A DNA stretch of 64,000 nt, from contig NC_066512.1 in assembly GCF_024679095.1 (NCBI RefSeq), forward strand, positions 13,611,536 to 13,675,535, given 5' to 3'. Both the position numbers and the translations under genes were made by a program. Source of the stretch: Eriocheir sinensis. Lineage: Eukaryota > Arthropoda > Malacostraca > Decapoda > Varunidae. The notes under the pieces are model-generated. The model saw only the letters and a list, made by a program, of their open reading frames with translations. It was not told the DNA's origin and searched no databases. How positions within the stretch are numbered: the stretch's first letter is position 1; each line of letters opens with the position of its first letter. This document shows, piece by piece, positions 1 through 13,339 of this stretch.

Positions 1-8
1 CCAGCTTG

Positions 9-83
9 GTGGCACCGGTCGGGGATTGAACTCGCGTCCTCCTGAACGCGGGGCCGTCTTGCTATCCGTTCAGCCACCGCCTA
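9..83 (-). repeat. tRNA-like SINE head
   Basis: On the minus strand an A-box-like TGGCTGAACGGA (76 down to 65) is followed by a B-box-like GAGTTCAATCC (33 down to 23). The 43-base offset matches real tRNA geometry, and the unit ends in GCCACCA near 13-7. The D-arm can form a 3-bp GCT/AGC stem with a GG in the loop, but the anticodon and T stems are poorly paired, so this is a tRNA-derived retroposon head or tRNA pseudogene and not a working tRNA. The element runs off the left edge of the window. Confidence 0.55.
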
Positions 84-103
84 CCCGTTTATCATACTTG
101 TTA

Positions 104-1192
<1,089 letters not shown>

Positions 1193-1361
1193 ATCTTCTT
1201 CTTCTTCTTCTTTTTTCTTCTTCTTCTTCATCTTCTTTTCTTCCCTTTCTTCTTCTTTTTCTTCTTCTTCTTTTTCTTCTTCTTCTTCTTCTTCTTCTTC
1301 TTCTTCTTCTTCTTCTTCTTCTTCTTCTTCTTCTTCTTCTTCTTCTTCTTCTTCTTCTTCA
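1193..1361. repeat. (TTC)n microsatellite
   Basis: TTC triplets, imperfect with T-run interruptions to about 1275, then essentially pure to 1361. The plus strand is pyrimidine only, a composition that can form triplex (H-DNA). Confidence 0.95.
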
Positions 1362-2292
1362 TATCCTTACGCTACACGATCCTTCTCTTGTTAATCAGTC
1401 AACTCTGAGGAGTCCGAAACCATAGAAGTCAGTCCAGCTTACAGTTAACTCGGCAAATCTTTCCTTAAGCACCCACAACAGCTACCAAGAGCCGATTGAA
1501 GACACGTCACCCGTTCAAGAATCTGCCTGCAGCAAGACGTAGTAAGGACGCGGCAAGGAACGAGTGAAGACAGTGAGAGGAAGGAAAGGGAAGGGAAGAG
1601 ATAGGAAGGGAAGGGGCAAAGGGGACACTGACGAAGGGGGGAGGATGAAGGTCGGGTGTAGTTTCCGTATTAAGCACAAGCCTCCCCGTATATGATGATG
1701 ATAAGGCCATCCATTCCGCTGAAATCTCCGTTATTATTCTCCTTCCCTTCTTACAACTTTAGAAATGTGTTGAGACTTGGGAATCTTGTTTGTCGTACAT
1801 GATTTTTTTTCACGTTTTTTATTTCTATATTATTTTGTGATTGTAATTTTCTTTTGTTTCCTTCTACGGCATGAAGATTGATGTTTCTTTAATAGCCATG
1901 TCTGGACGGTGTGTGCAGTATCACGAATGCTATAAGACAGGGTAAGAGACAGGTTAATTAGATATAAATAAAAAGAGAGATTAGCGAGATAAGTAAACAA
2001 AAATAAAGGTAGAGAAAAACGTTTACAGATGTTTTTTGCGGAGAAAAATAAAGAATCAGTTACTATCAGAGAAAATATGATAAAGAAAAATGAATAGCCA
2101 TATTGATAGACTGAGAATTGAGGGGCGAAAAAAAAACCTGACCTATAATTTTGGGGTGATAAATATAGAGATGCAATTACTGCGAGGAAAAAAAAGAATA
2201 ATAAAACGGGACAACATTACAAACTTGTCGACTTGATAGAACGTGTCAAAGGTCATGAGGAAAAAGACCAACTTGAAGGGCCGCCAGGTATG
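1362..2292. other. unique AT-leaning DNA, no gene seen
   Basis: No frame, RNA or element could be supported. 1560-1640 is a purine-rich GGAAGGG stretch. 1740-2240 is AT-rich with many A and T runs. Confidence 0.6.
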
Positions 2293-2380
2293 CACAGGTA
2301 GAGGCACAGGTAGAGGAAGAGGTAGAGGCACAGGTAGAGGTAGAGATAGAGGTACAGGTAGAGGTAGAGGCACAGGTAGA
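2293..2380 (+). repeat. GGTAGA-type hexamer minisatellite
   Basis: About fourteen hexamer units alternating GGTAGA, GGCACA and related variants. Its translation is a Gly-Arg-Thr repeat resembling an RGG tract, but there are no flanking exon signals, so it is treated as a repeat. Confidence 0.85.
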
Positions 2381-2470
2381 GATAATGAGCCCGGCACAAC
2401 ACAGCCACCCGGCGACTCGGCAGGAAGGGAACGAATTGCGGTATTTAATTTTTCTACTCGTCTGTTTGTC

Positions 2471-2473
<3 letters not shown>

Positions 2474-2547
<74 letters not shown>

Positions 2548-2627
2548 AGTGCCTATCTGTTTGTCTGTTTGTCATTCTGTCATTCTGTGTCGGTCTGCCT
2601 TTCTCCTTGTCCATCCATCAGCGCACA

Positions 2628-2717
<90 letters not shown>

Positions 2718-2738
2718 CACACACACACACACACACAT
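2474..2738. repeat. compound (GT)n ... (CT)n(CA)n
   Basis: (GT)n covers 2474-2545. An 84-bp pyrimidine-rich spacer follows, then (CT)n at 2630-2714 and (CA)n at 2718-2738. Confidence 0.97.
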
Positions 2739-3229
2739 ACCTCCCCCCACCCCACCCCACATACACACACTTGGCTATTGCAACTGAATTACCAAAGTAT
2801 AAGAGAGAACAAAAAGTTTGAATCAGAAGAAAATGTCACTGAGCTGAGGCTGGAGGAGCAAAGTGCAGCATCACGCTACACACCCGTCGAGACCTTCACT
2901 GGCGGGTGTGTGTAAGAGTCGTAGCTAATAGTCTTGGGTGTGTAGCGAGAGAGAGACAGGGTACGTTGGCAGTGTATAATTTTGTCATTGTATATAAAGT
3001 AGGAGCATTGAAGCGCGGAAAAAACTTCTTATGAGTGGTCTGTTTATGGATTCAATAATGGCACGTAATTATTTATTTTTTTGTATATGTCATAATTCTG
3101 TTTACAAGATATGTTTTGTTATGAACGAGTGAAATGAGAATATCATGAACTCAGGATTGTTTTTTTTATTTCTTTTATTCCATTGTCATCATTTATTTAG
3201 AGTTGTATTTCTTGGAACTTTATATCCGT

Positions 3230-3682
3230 GTGGTTTGTCTTTTAAAATTGGCCAGCATATTTCATTTTTTACATATTGATTGTTAGATTTTTTTTTCGTG
3301 TATATCCAGTAATTTTCTTGTCATTGCAGTCACAGTTCTTTTTAGGGTGAGTTAATTCTGAGTCACGTATAGCTCGGTGTGTTGTTGCTGCCAGAGCTTG
3401 GATTCATACCCACCTCTATAACTAACTACACTTAAAACTGTTCCTCACACACATACATACATACATACACACATACATACACACATACATACATACATAC
3501 ATACATACATACATACATACATACATACATACACACATACATACATACATACATACATACATACACACATACATACATACACACATACATACATACATAC
3601 ACACATACATTTTTTTATCGCAAGGTGTCATGTCAATTATAACAGAAGGTATATCAATAGCTGCATTAGGTATTGTAGTATT
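3230..3682 (+). repeat. diverged tandem duplication, copy 1
   Basis: First copy of a unit repeated immediately downstream (3683-4045). Shared landmarks in the same order include TGGTTTGT, GCCAGCATATTTC, ATATTGATTG, TTTTTCGTGT, TGGATTCATACC and GCATTAGGTATTGTA. Copy 1 carries a (CATA)n array at 3445-3610 where copy 2 has a retroposon-like tail. The unit has no coding potential that I recognise. Confidence 0.8.
3445..3610. repeat. (CATA)n microsatellite
   Basis: Tetranucleotide ACAT units with periodic ACACAT variants, so a higher-order pattern of short and long blocks is visible. It sits inside copy 1 of the surrounding duplication. Confidence 0.95.
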
Positions 3683-4045
3683 GTGGTTTGTGTTTTGAAA
3701 CTGGTCAGCATATTTCTTTTATAATATATTGATTGCTAGAGTTGTCTTTATTTTTCGTGTCTATCCAACAGTTTTCGTCACTACATTCACAGTTAATCTT
3801 ATAGTGAATGAATTTTGAGTCAGTGCCACGTCTCGCACGCTGCCAAGCAATGGATTCATACCTCGACAAGCCTACCTTTACCACTTATTACACTCAAAAT
3901 TAGTCCTTGCATATATCACTCGTTTCTTTTTATCTAAGAGGGCCAGTGAGTTTTTTTTATTGCCCTTGAACTGCCTCCTTTGCTGTAAAAAATACGAATA
4001 ATAACAGGGGACATATCAACATTATTACAGCATTAGATATTGTAA
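3683..4045 (+). repeat. diverged tandem duplication, copy 2
   Basis: Second copy of the unit at 3230-3682. It starts TGGTTTGTGTTTTG and ends GCATTAGATATTGTAATTCC. Where copy 1 has the CATA array, this copy has an A-tailed segment (3951-3992) also found elsewhere in the window. Confidence 0.8.
3951..3992 (+). mobile_element. A-tailed retroposon 3' end (copy D)
   Basis: TGCCCTTGAACTGCCTCC followed by TTTGCTGTAAAAAA matches the 3' end of a family also seen at 53,667-53,795 (+), 25,182-25,300 (-) and 17,905-18,043 (-). Only the terminal part is present here. I infer a severely 5'-truncated SINE or LINE tail. Confidence 0.6.
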
Positions 4046-4795
4046 TTCCATGAAGGGTGACGGCAGCGACATAATACTAGTAGTTACGTCTCAGTAGTTA
4101 ACTCTGAAACGACGCAGTGGACGGAGGTGGCCTTGACGCCGCACCTTCACCGTATACACGTACAGTTATACAAGGGTCCCGCTGCGCCCCGCCGGCCGCC
4201 GCACACAGGAGCTGCCGTCTCGTGCGTGCTGCCCATTACTCGCCGCAGCCCCGAGACCGTGTGATGCTGGTCGTGATGGTTTATGGTGCGGACGTGTTTC
4301 TCCCACTCGTTGCTGTGTGTTGCGTATTGTTTTCACCCCTTCAGTTCTTCTTGCCTCTGCCTCTTCCAGTTTCTCCTCTTCCTCCTCATTCGCTTTTTCG
4401 TCCTCATTTTCTTAGTCGTTTTCGTCCTTATTCCCTTCCTTATCTCGTTTTATATGATCACTCGCAGTAAATCATCTATATTTGTCTCCGCAATATTAAA
4501 TGTCAATATAATTTTTTTCTGCCTATCTGTTTGTCCATTTATCTACCTGCTCATCTCCCCCTCCTCTTCTTTCTCTTCCACTTTCTCTTAATCTCCCTCC
4601 TTTCCTTTTCCTTCTTCTTCATTTAATTACCTTTAATTTTCTTCCTACTCTAGGTCTACATTTTATTTTATTTTTTACATTTTCCTATGATTAGGGTTTT
4701 TTTTTTATCGTATTTTTCGTCTGCGGGTGATACCGATCAGTTGATGAACTTGATGGTGGTAATAATGATGATGATGGTAAAAAGGAGGAGTGTTA
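4046..4795. other. GC-rich patch then pyrimidine-rich DNA
   Basis: 4110-4265 is CpG-rich. An ATG at 4264 opens a frame with a hydrophobic start, but it immediately becomes a pyrimidine-tract translation (Phe, Leu, Pro, Ser), so it is not called. 4330-4690 is mostly TTC/CCT-rich. No RNA or element was recognised. Confidence 0.55.
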
Positions 4796-4876
4796 GGAGG
4801 AGGAGGAGGAGGAGGAGGAGGAGGAGGAGGAGGAGGAGGAGAAGGAGAAGGAGGAGGAGGAGGAGGAGGAGGAGGA
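4796..4876. repeat. (GGA)n microsatellite
   Basis: About 27 GGA triplets with two GAA-type interruptions near 4840-4852. It follows a GAT-rich stretch at 4764-4778. Confidence 0.96.
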
Positions 4877-5168
4877 ACATGCATATACAGGTGTGTAAAA
4901 AAGTAGAGTAAGTCAGTCGAGGCCACACAGCAAAAGAAGAAAAAAAATAATAACCAGGCGTTGCATTTCAAGGTTGTGGAGACTTGCGTTACAGACTTGA
5001 ATGGTGGAATTTAAGCTGGTGTTTTGTTGTTGTTCTTTTGTTCTGTTGTTGCTTTCCTTCCTTTTATTATTTCTTCTTCCATTTCGAGGGTTATTTCAAG
5101 GTCACACTACTGTGGTTATTAGGTCACAGTGTTTCCCAGGCAGACCACATGGTACGCATATATCAGTT

Positions 5169-5172
<4 letters not shown>

Positions 5173-5199
<27 letters not shown>

Positions 5200-5304
5200 A
5201 CGGGGCATTTGTACTCATACAGGAAGCATTACACATGATACTTGTACAAAGGTTCGCAGGTCTTGTGATAACGGAGGTGGGCAGTAGAGAACGGTACTGC
5301 GTGT

Positions 5305-5344
<40 letters not shown>
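5173..5344. repeat. two (GT)n arrays
   Basis: GT arrays at 5173-5199 and 5301-5344, the second with one TT interruption. They are separated by about 100 bp of unique DNA. Confidence 0.96.
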
Positions 5345-5346
<2 letters not shown>

Positions 5347-5526
5347 GTAGTTTGCATAAGTGTACCGTTTCGGCCTGTGATCTAAAGCAGTGGCGGCGTT
5401 GATAGCGGTGATGATGATGGAGACGCCTAATGCGAAGTCGATTGGTAGACGAAGAGTTTGCTTGACCAACACCGCCAGCGTTATCATTCACCCCGCCACT
5501 CGCGTCCTGCCCACCTCCACCACCAC

Positions 5527-5662
5527 TATCATCATCATCATCATCATCATCTTCATTATCATCAACCCATTATCATCACGAAGGCAAAGGCCACACCCAT
5601 CAACCGTTATTGATTGCATGTGTGTGAGTCTGTGTGTGTGTGTGTGTGTGGTGTGTGTGTGT

Positions 5663-5694
<32 letters not shown>
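5527..5694. repeat. (ATC)n and interrupted (GT)n
   Basis: Eight ATC triplets at 5527-5550. A GT array at 5617-5694 is broken by GTGAGTCT and by two GGTG steps, which suggests local expansion of interrupted units. Confidence 0.93.
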
Positions 5695-5695
<1 letters not shown>

Positions 5696-6365
5696 CAAAA
5701 ACGGACACCTTGCCATACCAATTTGAACACCCTCACCCCCGCTCCTTCATCCTTCCCCTCGCCCTCTCCTGCCGCCCCCCTACCACCCCTCACACACGCC
5801 GACACGCCCCACTGGTCCGCCGTCGCCCAGCCTGTAATCGGTGTATCGGCGGATGATCGCGACGGACGGGTCTGAGGCGAACACTGCCGAGGGTTGGTCA
5901 CTGTCCTTGCTGCTCCCCGCCTCGCCAAATGTCTCCTGTTAACCGTCGTGAAAGGTTCTGGATAAGCGAGTCTGACGGGAAGATGAAATGAAAGAAATAT
6001 GCGCTTAAGAGGAAGAAAAAAAAAAAAAAATAGGGAACCCAAAAAACATCGAACGATATGAGAGTTAATATAGGCCAAATGAATTAAACTACATTTAGAC
6101 CTTGGTTGAAAAAAAGACTTGTACAATTTCTTTATCGGGAACCAGTTAACAGAGTGGATGTTAGAGTGAAAGTGACACATTCAGACGGCTAAAGAAATGT
6201 AATAAGACTTCCATAAAATAAACACGTATCTACTTCCTTGATACGGAATAAGGTAGTCAATAATAAAAATAATAATAAAAATAGATAAAATAAGACAAAT
6301 AAAAGCTTCATGGGTAATATGTAAGTCTCTTGTTCGTAGCACCGAGGCACCCAGGCTCCTCAATG
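5695..6365. other. unique DNA, no gene seen
   Basis: 5700-5900 is C-rich (CCCCTC, CCACCC) with CpGs. 5960-6330 becomes AT-rich with an A15 run at 6016-6030. No supportable frame or RNA. Confidence 0.55.
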
Positions 6366-6367
6366 TT

Positions 6368-6428
<61 letters not shown>
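6366..6428. repeat. compound (GT)n(GA)n
   Basis: GT at 6366-6387 passes directly into GA at 6387-6428, sharing the G. The same polarity recurs at 7973-8061. Confidence 0.97.
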
Positions 6429-6431
<3 letters not shown>

Positions 6432-7214
6432 GGTCCCACCAGTGTCTGAGTGGGTATTAAGGAAACATTATCAAGGGAAGCAACTAGCGAGCATTGAGTG
6501 TCAAGAGGAAGGGAGTGAAGAATGTAGAGAGGCAACAAGTGTCCTCTTAGAAGGCCTTGCTCGTGTCCGTTTGAAAATAGAGTGTTAGTATAGGGAGAAA
6601 GTGTAGTGTTTGGAGAAACGAGTGAGGGATGTCAAGAGGAAGGAACAAAAAAAAGGGAATGTACGAATGAGGGAGAAGAGTATAGGGAGGGAAGGATTGG
6701 GTGACGTGTGTTATGAAGGGGGAAAAAAGAGAGAAATACGGACGGTGTAGGGCAGTGAAGGAACTGAACTTGGTGTGGGGACGGGGAAGGAGTCAAGAGA
6801 GTAAGGAGTAGGGAGAGAAGGGAGTGAGTGGTGGCAAGTAGCTGTGTAGCGAACGAGTAGGATAAGAAAAGAAAAAAAAACTTGTTCAGGAAATTTCTCA
6901 TCCAGCACCGAGGTCGTGGTGGTGGTGTGCAGGCCATGAGGAGACAGAGCTTTAGGAGGAGATGCTCAGGTGGTGGTGTTGGGGGTTGGGGTGCTCTCAG
7001 TAAATACATGTTGACAGCGAGAAAAATAAAGTGTTGGGAGATTTTTAAGAGAAGTTATGGCTCAAGTAACGGAGGAGTGAATGCAGTGTATTGAGTATCG
7101 TGAGGAGGGAGGCGAGGTGTTCAAGAGGTGATGGTGGTGGTTGTGTTAAAGAAATGTAATGTGTGAGCAAGGTTGAAGAGGTGGAGTCCTGAGCTGAATC
7201 CATAAGTACAGGAG
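6429..7214. other. purine-rich unique DNA
   Basis: Long G/A-rich plus strand (GGGAGAAGA-type). Minus-strand frames here are Ser/Leu/Pro/Phe-rich shadow translations. No gene, RNA or element supported. Confidence 0.55.
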
Positions 7215-7680
7215 CAGGGTATGCGTGTTGAGTGATTGAGGAAGAAGAGAGATGTCTGAAGTGCTACTCTGGGAAAAGAAGTTAATGTATCTTGTTGTGT
7301 GTCTGAGAAGTAAGAGAAAAGTGTTCCGAAAGGCTGTTATGAGTAAAGGTGAAATTAAAATGTGTGCTCTGTGATTGAGAGTAAAAGGAAAGGTGTGCCT
7401 ATAGGTGCCACTATAAGAAAAGGTTGAGTAGATTACGGATGGTGATTGGAGGTAAATAGAAAGGTGTGTGTCTGTACTATTCTATTTATAGGAGTTGATA
7501 TGTGTGTTAGGTGACTGGGTAATAAGAGAAAGGTGTCTGCAAGTGCTACTAAAAGGAGTTTGATATTCACGCGTGTTACTCGAGGACGTAGGGAACAGAG
7601 GTATTATTGCCAGGTAGTATTGGCAGGTGTTAAGGATCGAGAGAAAGGCGTCTCCAAATGCTACTAATTGGAGTTTAATT
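7215..7680 (+). repeat. decayed ~70-bp tandem series
   Basis: A recurring unit with the landmarks GTGATTGAGAGTAA, AGAAAGGTGTCTG and GTGCTACTA, then GGAGTT. It can be followed at about 7218, 7291, 7361, 7432, 7500 and 7622, with spacing near 70 bp and a longer last step. The later units add an ATTCACGCGTGTTACTCGAG block (7563 and 7684). Confidence 0.65.
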
Positions 7681-7710
7681 AATATTCACGCGTGTTACTC
7701 GAGAACGCAG

Positions 7711-7776
7711 GGAACCGAGAAGTAAGGTATTCAGACTTATTGCCAGGTGTTGAGGAGGACCCAAGATAAGCACACT
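7711..7776 (+). repeat. 66-bp inverted pair, left arm
   Basis: Begins GGAACCGAGAAGTAAGGTAT and ends AAGATAAGCACACT. It is repeated in inverse orientation at 9367-9432 with about four mismatches by eye. Confidence 0.85.
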
Positions 7777-7932
7777 TCTATAATGAGCGACGTGGAGCAA
7801 GATTACATTGTTCTAGAGTGTGGATCGCCGAGGGTGAGAGGCAGTGAGGTGGCTGGCCGAGTGTTGATCTTGCGTTCCCTCGTGGATAGTGTTGCGGGCG
7901 CCGACGAGTCTCCGGTATTGGTTTTAGCTTTT

Positions 7933-7980
7933 TATATTATCTTTCTGCTTTGGTTGGTGAGTGTTTGGGTGAAAGTGTGT
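7933..7980 (+). repeat. 48-bp dispersed repeat beside (GT)n
   Basis: TTTCTGCTTTGGTTGGTGAG followed by TGTTTGGGTGA and then a GT array. The same 48 bp occurs at 16,274-16,321 with three mismatches and is also followed by GT repeats. The microsatellite seems to travel with this unique flank. Confidence 0.85.
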
Positions 7981-8015
7981 GTGTGTGTGTGTGTGTATGT
8001 GTGTGTGTGTGTGTG

Positions 8016-8061
<46 letters not shown>
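7973..8061. repeat. compound (GT)n(GA)n
   Basis: GT repeats at 7973-8017 with single GTAT variants, then TCA, then (GA)n at 8020-8061. Confidence 0.96.
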
Positions 8062-8064
<3 letters not shown>

Positions 8065-8710
8065 ACTGACCTAACACGATAACCAGGAAGAAGAGAAAGA
8101 AGAGAAAGAAAAAAAATGTTGATGATGATGATGAGGAGGAGGAGGAGAATGGGGAAGCACCTGGTATGTATACACGGAAGGTCATGGTAGTTAGCAAGTC
8201 GACGACCTGCCGGACACTCCCCTCCTGTCTCCCTCCTTTCCCCCACTTTTCTTACTCCTCCTCTCTCCCTTCCTTCCTGCTTCTGCCTCTCCACCCCACG
8301 CCACTCCCTCCACTCCTACCTCCGCAACAGTACTTGTCAGCACTGGAGAATTACCCTTCCACTCTCATCACCACCTTCCTCGACCTGCCTCTCCACCTTC
8401 TCTGTCTTGCACTTGTTTGAACAGGCCTTGGTTGGCGTTGCCTTGGACAGCTTTGTTGGTTGGGATGAGTTGGTGCAGAACTTGCGAGCCCAGCAGGCGA
8501 TGCGAGATGGGGCTCTCAGTCAACCTTTTTCATCATTGATTTGCACTCTGCTTGCCACGCCCTGGTCATGTTCAGCACCTTTCTATTTATTCCGTGAGCC
8601 TTTAAATATAGTACTAACTTTGGTGTAATTGTAGTTTCTATATTGAGTTATTAAAATTGATTAATCGTAATAAATGATGAATTTTCTGATTGAAATTAAT
8701 CCAACATGTG
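8062..8710. other. unique DNA with weak exon-like frame
   Basis: 8200-8410 is pyrimidine-rich and leads into TTTGAACAG at 8416-8424, an acceptor-like sequence. The frame beyond it (to 8628) reads EQALVGVALDSFVGWDELVQ in part, amphipathic and not low-complexity. There is no ATG start, no clear donor and no family I recognise. Probably chance. Confidence 0.2.
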
Positions 8711-8795
8711 AGGTGCCCAGGGATTCGAACTTACAATAGAAAGCGCCCGCAGAACAATAGAAACGGGGAATACTTTATCCCTGAGCCAGCAAGAT
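8711..8795 (-). repeat. second tRNA-like SINE head
   Basis: Minus strand: A-box-like TGGCTCAGGGAT (8788 down to 8777) and B-box GTTCGAATCCC (8730 down to 8720). The spacing of 58 bases is longer than in a standard tRNA but within the range of long variable-arm types. The acceptor ends do not pair, so a SINE or tRNA pseudogene is likely. It is a different sequence from the element at 9-83. Confidence 0.45.
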
Positions 8796-9366
8796 CCCCT
8801 AAACGTGTTAGAAAAAAAATTCTCGTCCGGTATACTATTGTTTCAGTATTAGGCAACGTTTGGACCCCAGCATCACATGAATAGAATGATTATGATAATG
8901 ACGAAGGAAATGACTGGTGAACATGATAGTTATAACAAAGATAATAAAAATGACAATAATAATAACAACAACAAAAACCAAGAAAACAAAGCGATCACGA
9001 AAGACTAACGAAGAAAACAAATGAAAAATGGGGAAAAACGAAGAAAAAAAGGTAAGGGGAAAAAATGCAGCAACAATACATGATGGGAAAAAATAGGCTG
9101 AGAGGGAGTGGGGAAAGGAAGAGAAGATGAGGGGGAGAGAGAGAGGAGTAGAGGAAGGATAAAGAGGAGGAGGTGGAGGAAGAGGTAGAGGAGCTATTGA
9201 GACGGGCGTATGGAAGAGGAGCTAGGCGAACGTGTTTTGGAAGGATCTGGTTGCTGGAGGAGCTGGGTGAGGGGGACGAATTATAGAGAGGAGAATAAGT
9301 TGTGTGGAAGAGTGAAGATACGAGTGAACGGGGAGGATGATTTGAGAAGGAAAAAATAAGTTGATG
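8796..9366. other. AT-rich then purine-rich DNA
   Basis: 8880-9000 is rich in AATAAT/GATAAT. 9000-9360 is a G/A-rich plus strand. No supportable gene. Confidence 0.55.
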
Positions 9367-9432
9367 GGTGTGCTTATCTTGGGTCCTCATCAACACCTGG
9401 CAATGAGTGTGAATACCTTACTTCTCGGTTCC
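9367..9432 (-). repeat. 66-bp inverted pair, right arm
   Basis: Reverse complement of 7711-7776 with about four differences (two inside the ATTCAGACTTATT segment, one in GTTGAGGAGG, one at the end). The arms enclose 1.6 kb and could be two insertions of one dispersed repeat in opposite orientation. Confidence 0.85.
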
Positions 9433-9632
9433 TTGTTTGGGTCGAATACTGAGGCGCTGAATCGAAGACGTTTTGAAAAGAGATGTAGGTCAACCCTGAA
9501 TTACTCGTAGGCACCAACATCGCAAGAATAATTTGTTTAGCGGCAGTATAACCTCTGTTTCGTCGTTTTAATTGGTCCATTTGCATTACATTCGTTTTAG
9601 GGATCGAAGAGGAAGTTTGTAGTAGCTTTGAC

Positions 9633-9856
9633 TTGCTTCCTGGTCTAAAGTTACTGAGAAACTGCTGCCGCTGCCGCTTTGCTCAGCGTCACACCCAGTC
9701 ATCGGAAACAATAAGTTCAACATATTTCCTTTTATTGAGAATGTGTGACAATATCCGTGTCTTTCTGTATTTCTGTGAAGAGAGAGTCGCATTTGTTAAT
9801 CGTGATGAGTATAAGGCTACACGTATTCTCATTTCAGTCTTGATAAATGTATTGAA
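9633..9856 (+). other. weak exon-like frame with donor
   Basis: A 74-codon open frame (first ATG-less start at 9633) ends in TTGAAG followed by GTGAGTGCG at 9857, a consensus splice donor. The last part contains CDNIRVFLYFCEERVAFVNR. A CTCATTTCAG acceptor-like site lies inside it. The opposite strand is also open through the same stretch, there is no homology I recognise, and there is no supporting neighbour exon. Low-confidence exon candidate only. Confidence 0.15.
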
Positions 9857-9879
9857 GGTGAGTGCGTGAGCGTGTCGTG

Positions 9880-10417
9880 TAGGGGCCCTTCGCAGTGTAA
9901 AGGGGCCGGCAGCCTTAAGAATGCTGCTGTACCGCATAGGCTCGAGGACGCCAAATAGGCTCATCTTCTTTACGCCAAAACCGCCATAATCTGAGTCTCC
10001 TTGACCAGCCGCCGGCCAGAGGATGGAGGTCAAGGTTTCGCTGGATAGCTTCGGCATAACATCGTGAAGTAGCCCTGACGTAACAGCCGACGCAGCTACC
10101 GGTTGTGACGCTCCGGGCGGAGGGAGGCTGCGGGAGAAACCTGGCCGGGCGGGGACCAAGCCGATCTGGACCTTATTCGGCCATTGGGGTCAGTGGGTGG
10201 TCGACAAGGCACTCCTCGACGCCCTTACTGACGCCGCCCTGCTACGGAGGCCTCCATGTTGCCTACCTCTATCTTGCCCCGCGCGGCTGTTACTACTACA
10301 GAAGGGAGGCGACGCTAAAAACATCAGCCATTCCGCTCGCTCCCGCCGCCGTGGCCCACTGCCCGCCTAAGTGTGGCACACATTTGATATGGATGCCCCG
10401 GCGGGCCTGTGCTGCCT
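9880..10417. other. CpG-rich unique block
   Basis: Marked rise in C+G and CpG (GGCCGGCAGCC, GCCGCCGGCC, GCGGGCCTG). Frames are open on both strands because stop codons are rare at this composition. Could be an exon or a regulatory block; nothing decides between them. Confidence 0.4.
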
Positions 10418-10650
10418 CCTTCCCACGCGTCGCGCACACTGCCCCGCCCGTTTGTCCCCGTCTCTGGCCTACCCTGCCCAACACACCTGCCGCCCACACA
10501 TGCCTTCTCTCTCCTCTACACACTGCCGCATTCCTACCCCAAACCCACCGTACACATATTCCCCCCTTCCTCCCCTGTATCTTGCCCCGTTCCTTCCCAC
10601 AAACCTGCAGCGCACACACGCCCCCTTCCTCCACTCGCCGCATCCGTCTC
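10418..10650. repeat. decayed 60-bp minisatellite, 4 units
   Basis: Units start with CCTTCCCAC or CCTNCCCAA at 10418, 10473, 10533 and 10592. Each goes on to a CACACA/CGCACAC motif, a TTCCTCCCCT-like stretch and a GCCCCGTT or GCCGCATT end. Spacing is 55-60 bp. Long open frames on both strands here are consequences of this repeat. Confidence 0.75.
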
Positions 10651-12407
<1,757 letters not shown>

Positions 12408-12453
12408 GGTGGTGGTGGTGGGGGTGGTGGTGGGGGTGGTGGGGGTGGTGTGT
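12408..12453 (+). repeat. (GGT)n/G5 tract, G4-prone
   Basis: Alternating GGTGGTGG and GGGGG blocks give at least four G-runs of three or more within 45 bases. This fits an intramolecular G-quadruplex on the + strand. Confidence 0.85.
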
Positions 12454-13008
<555 letters not shown>

Positions 13009-13339
13009 CCACCGATGAGTTCATTCACGCCATTAGAAAGGAGAAAAATAGCAACAGCGTAAAGAAGTGTGAAAAAAAAAGTTCATTTTCATCAAGTGTG
13101 AAGTGTGAGGGAGGAGGCAGAGGCGGTGAGGCGTGTGTGGTGTGGTGGTGAGGCAGGTGCAGTCTTAGGGTGAGGGTGTGGCAGCTGTGGCGTGAGGGGG
13201 GGGGGGAGATGTGGCGTAATGCACATAATCTGGGGTAATGCGCCTTTCCCAGATCCTTCCTGCTCCCTCTCATGATTTCTTTTTACTTCCTCTTGCGACT
13301 TTTTTTTTATTCCGTCTCTTTTTATTTATTTCACCTACT

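Noticed and set aside
2293..2380. RGG-box-like Gly-Arg repeat in a plus-strand frame
   Set aside because: A hexamer tandem repeat with no exon boundaries; the frame continues straight into GT and CT microsatellites.
4091..4123. Arthropod-like initiator TCAGT with a GGACG downstream element
   Set aside because: The GGACG starts one base off the strict +28 position required for a working initiator/DPE pair, and no credible transcript follows.
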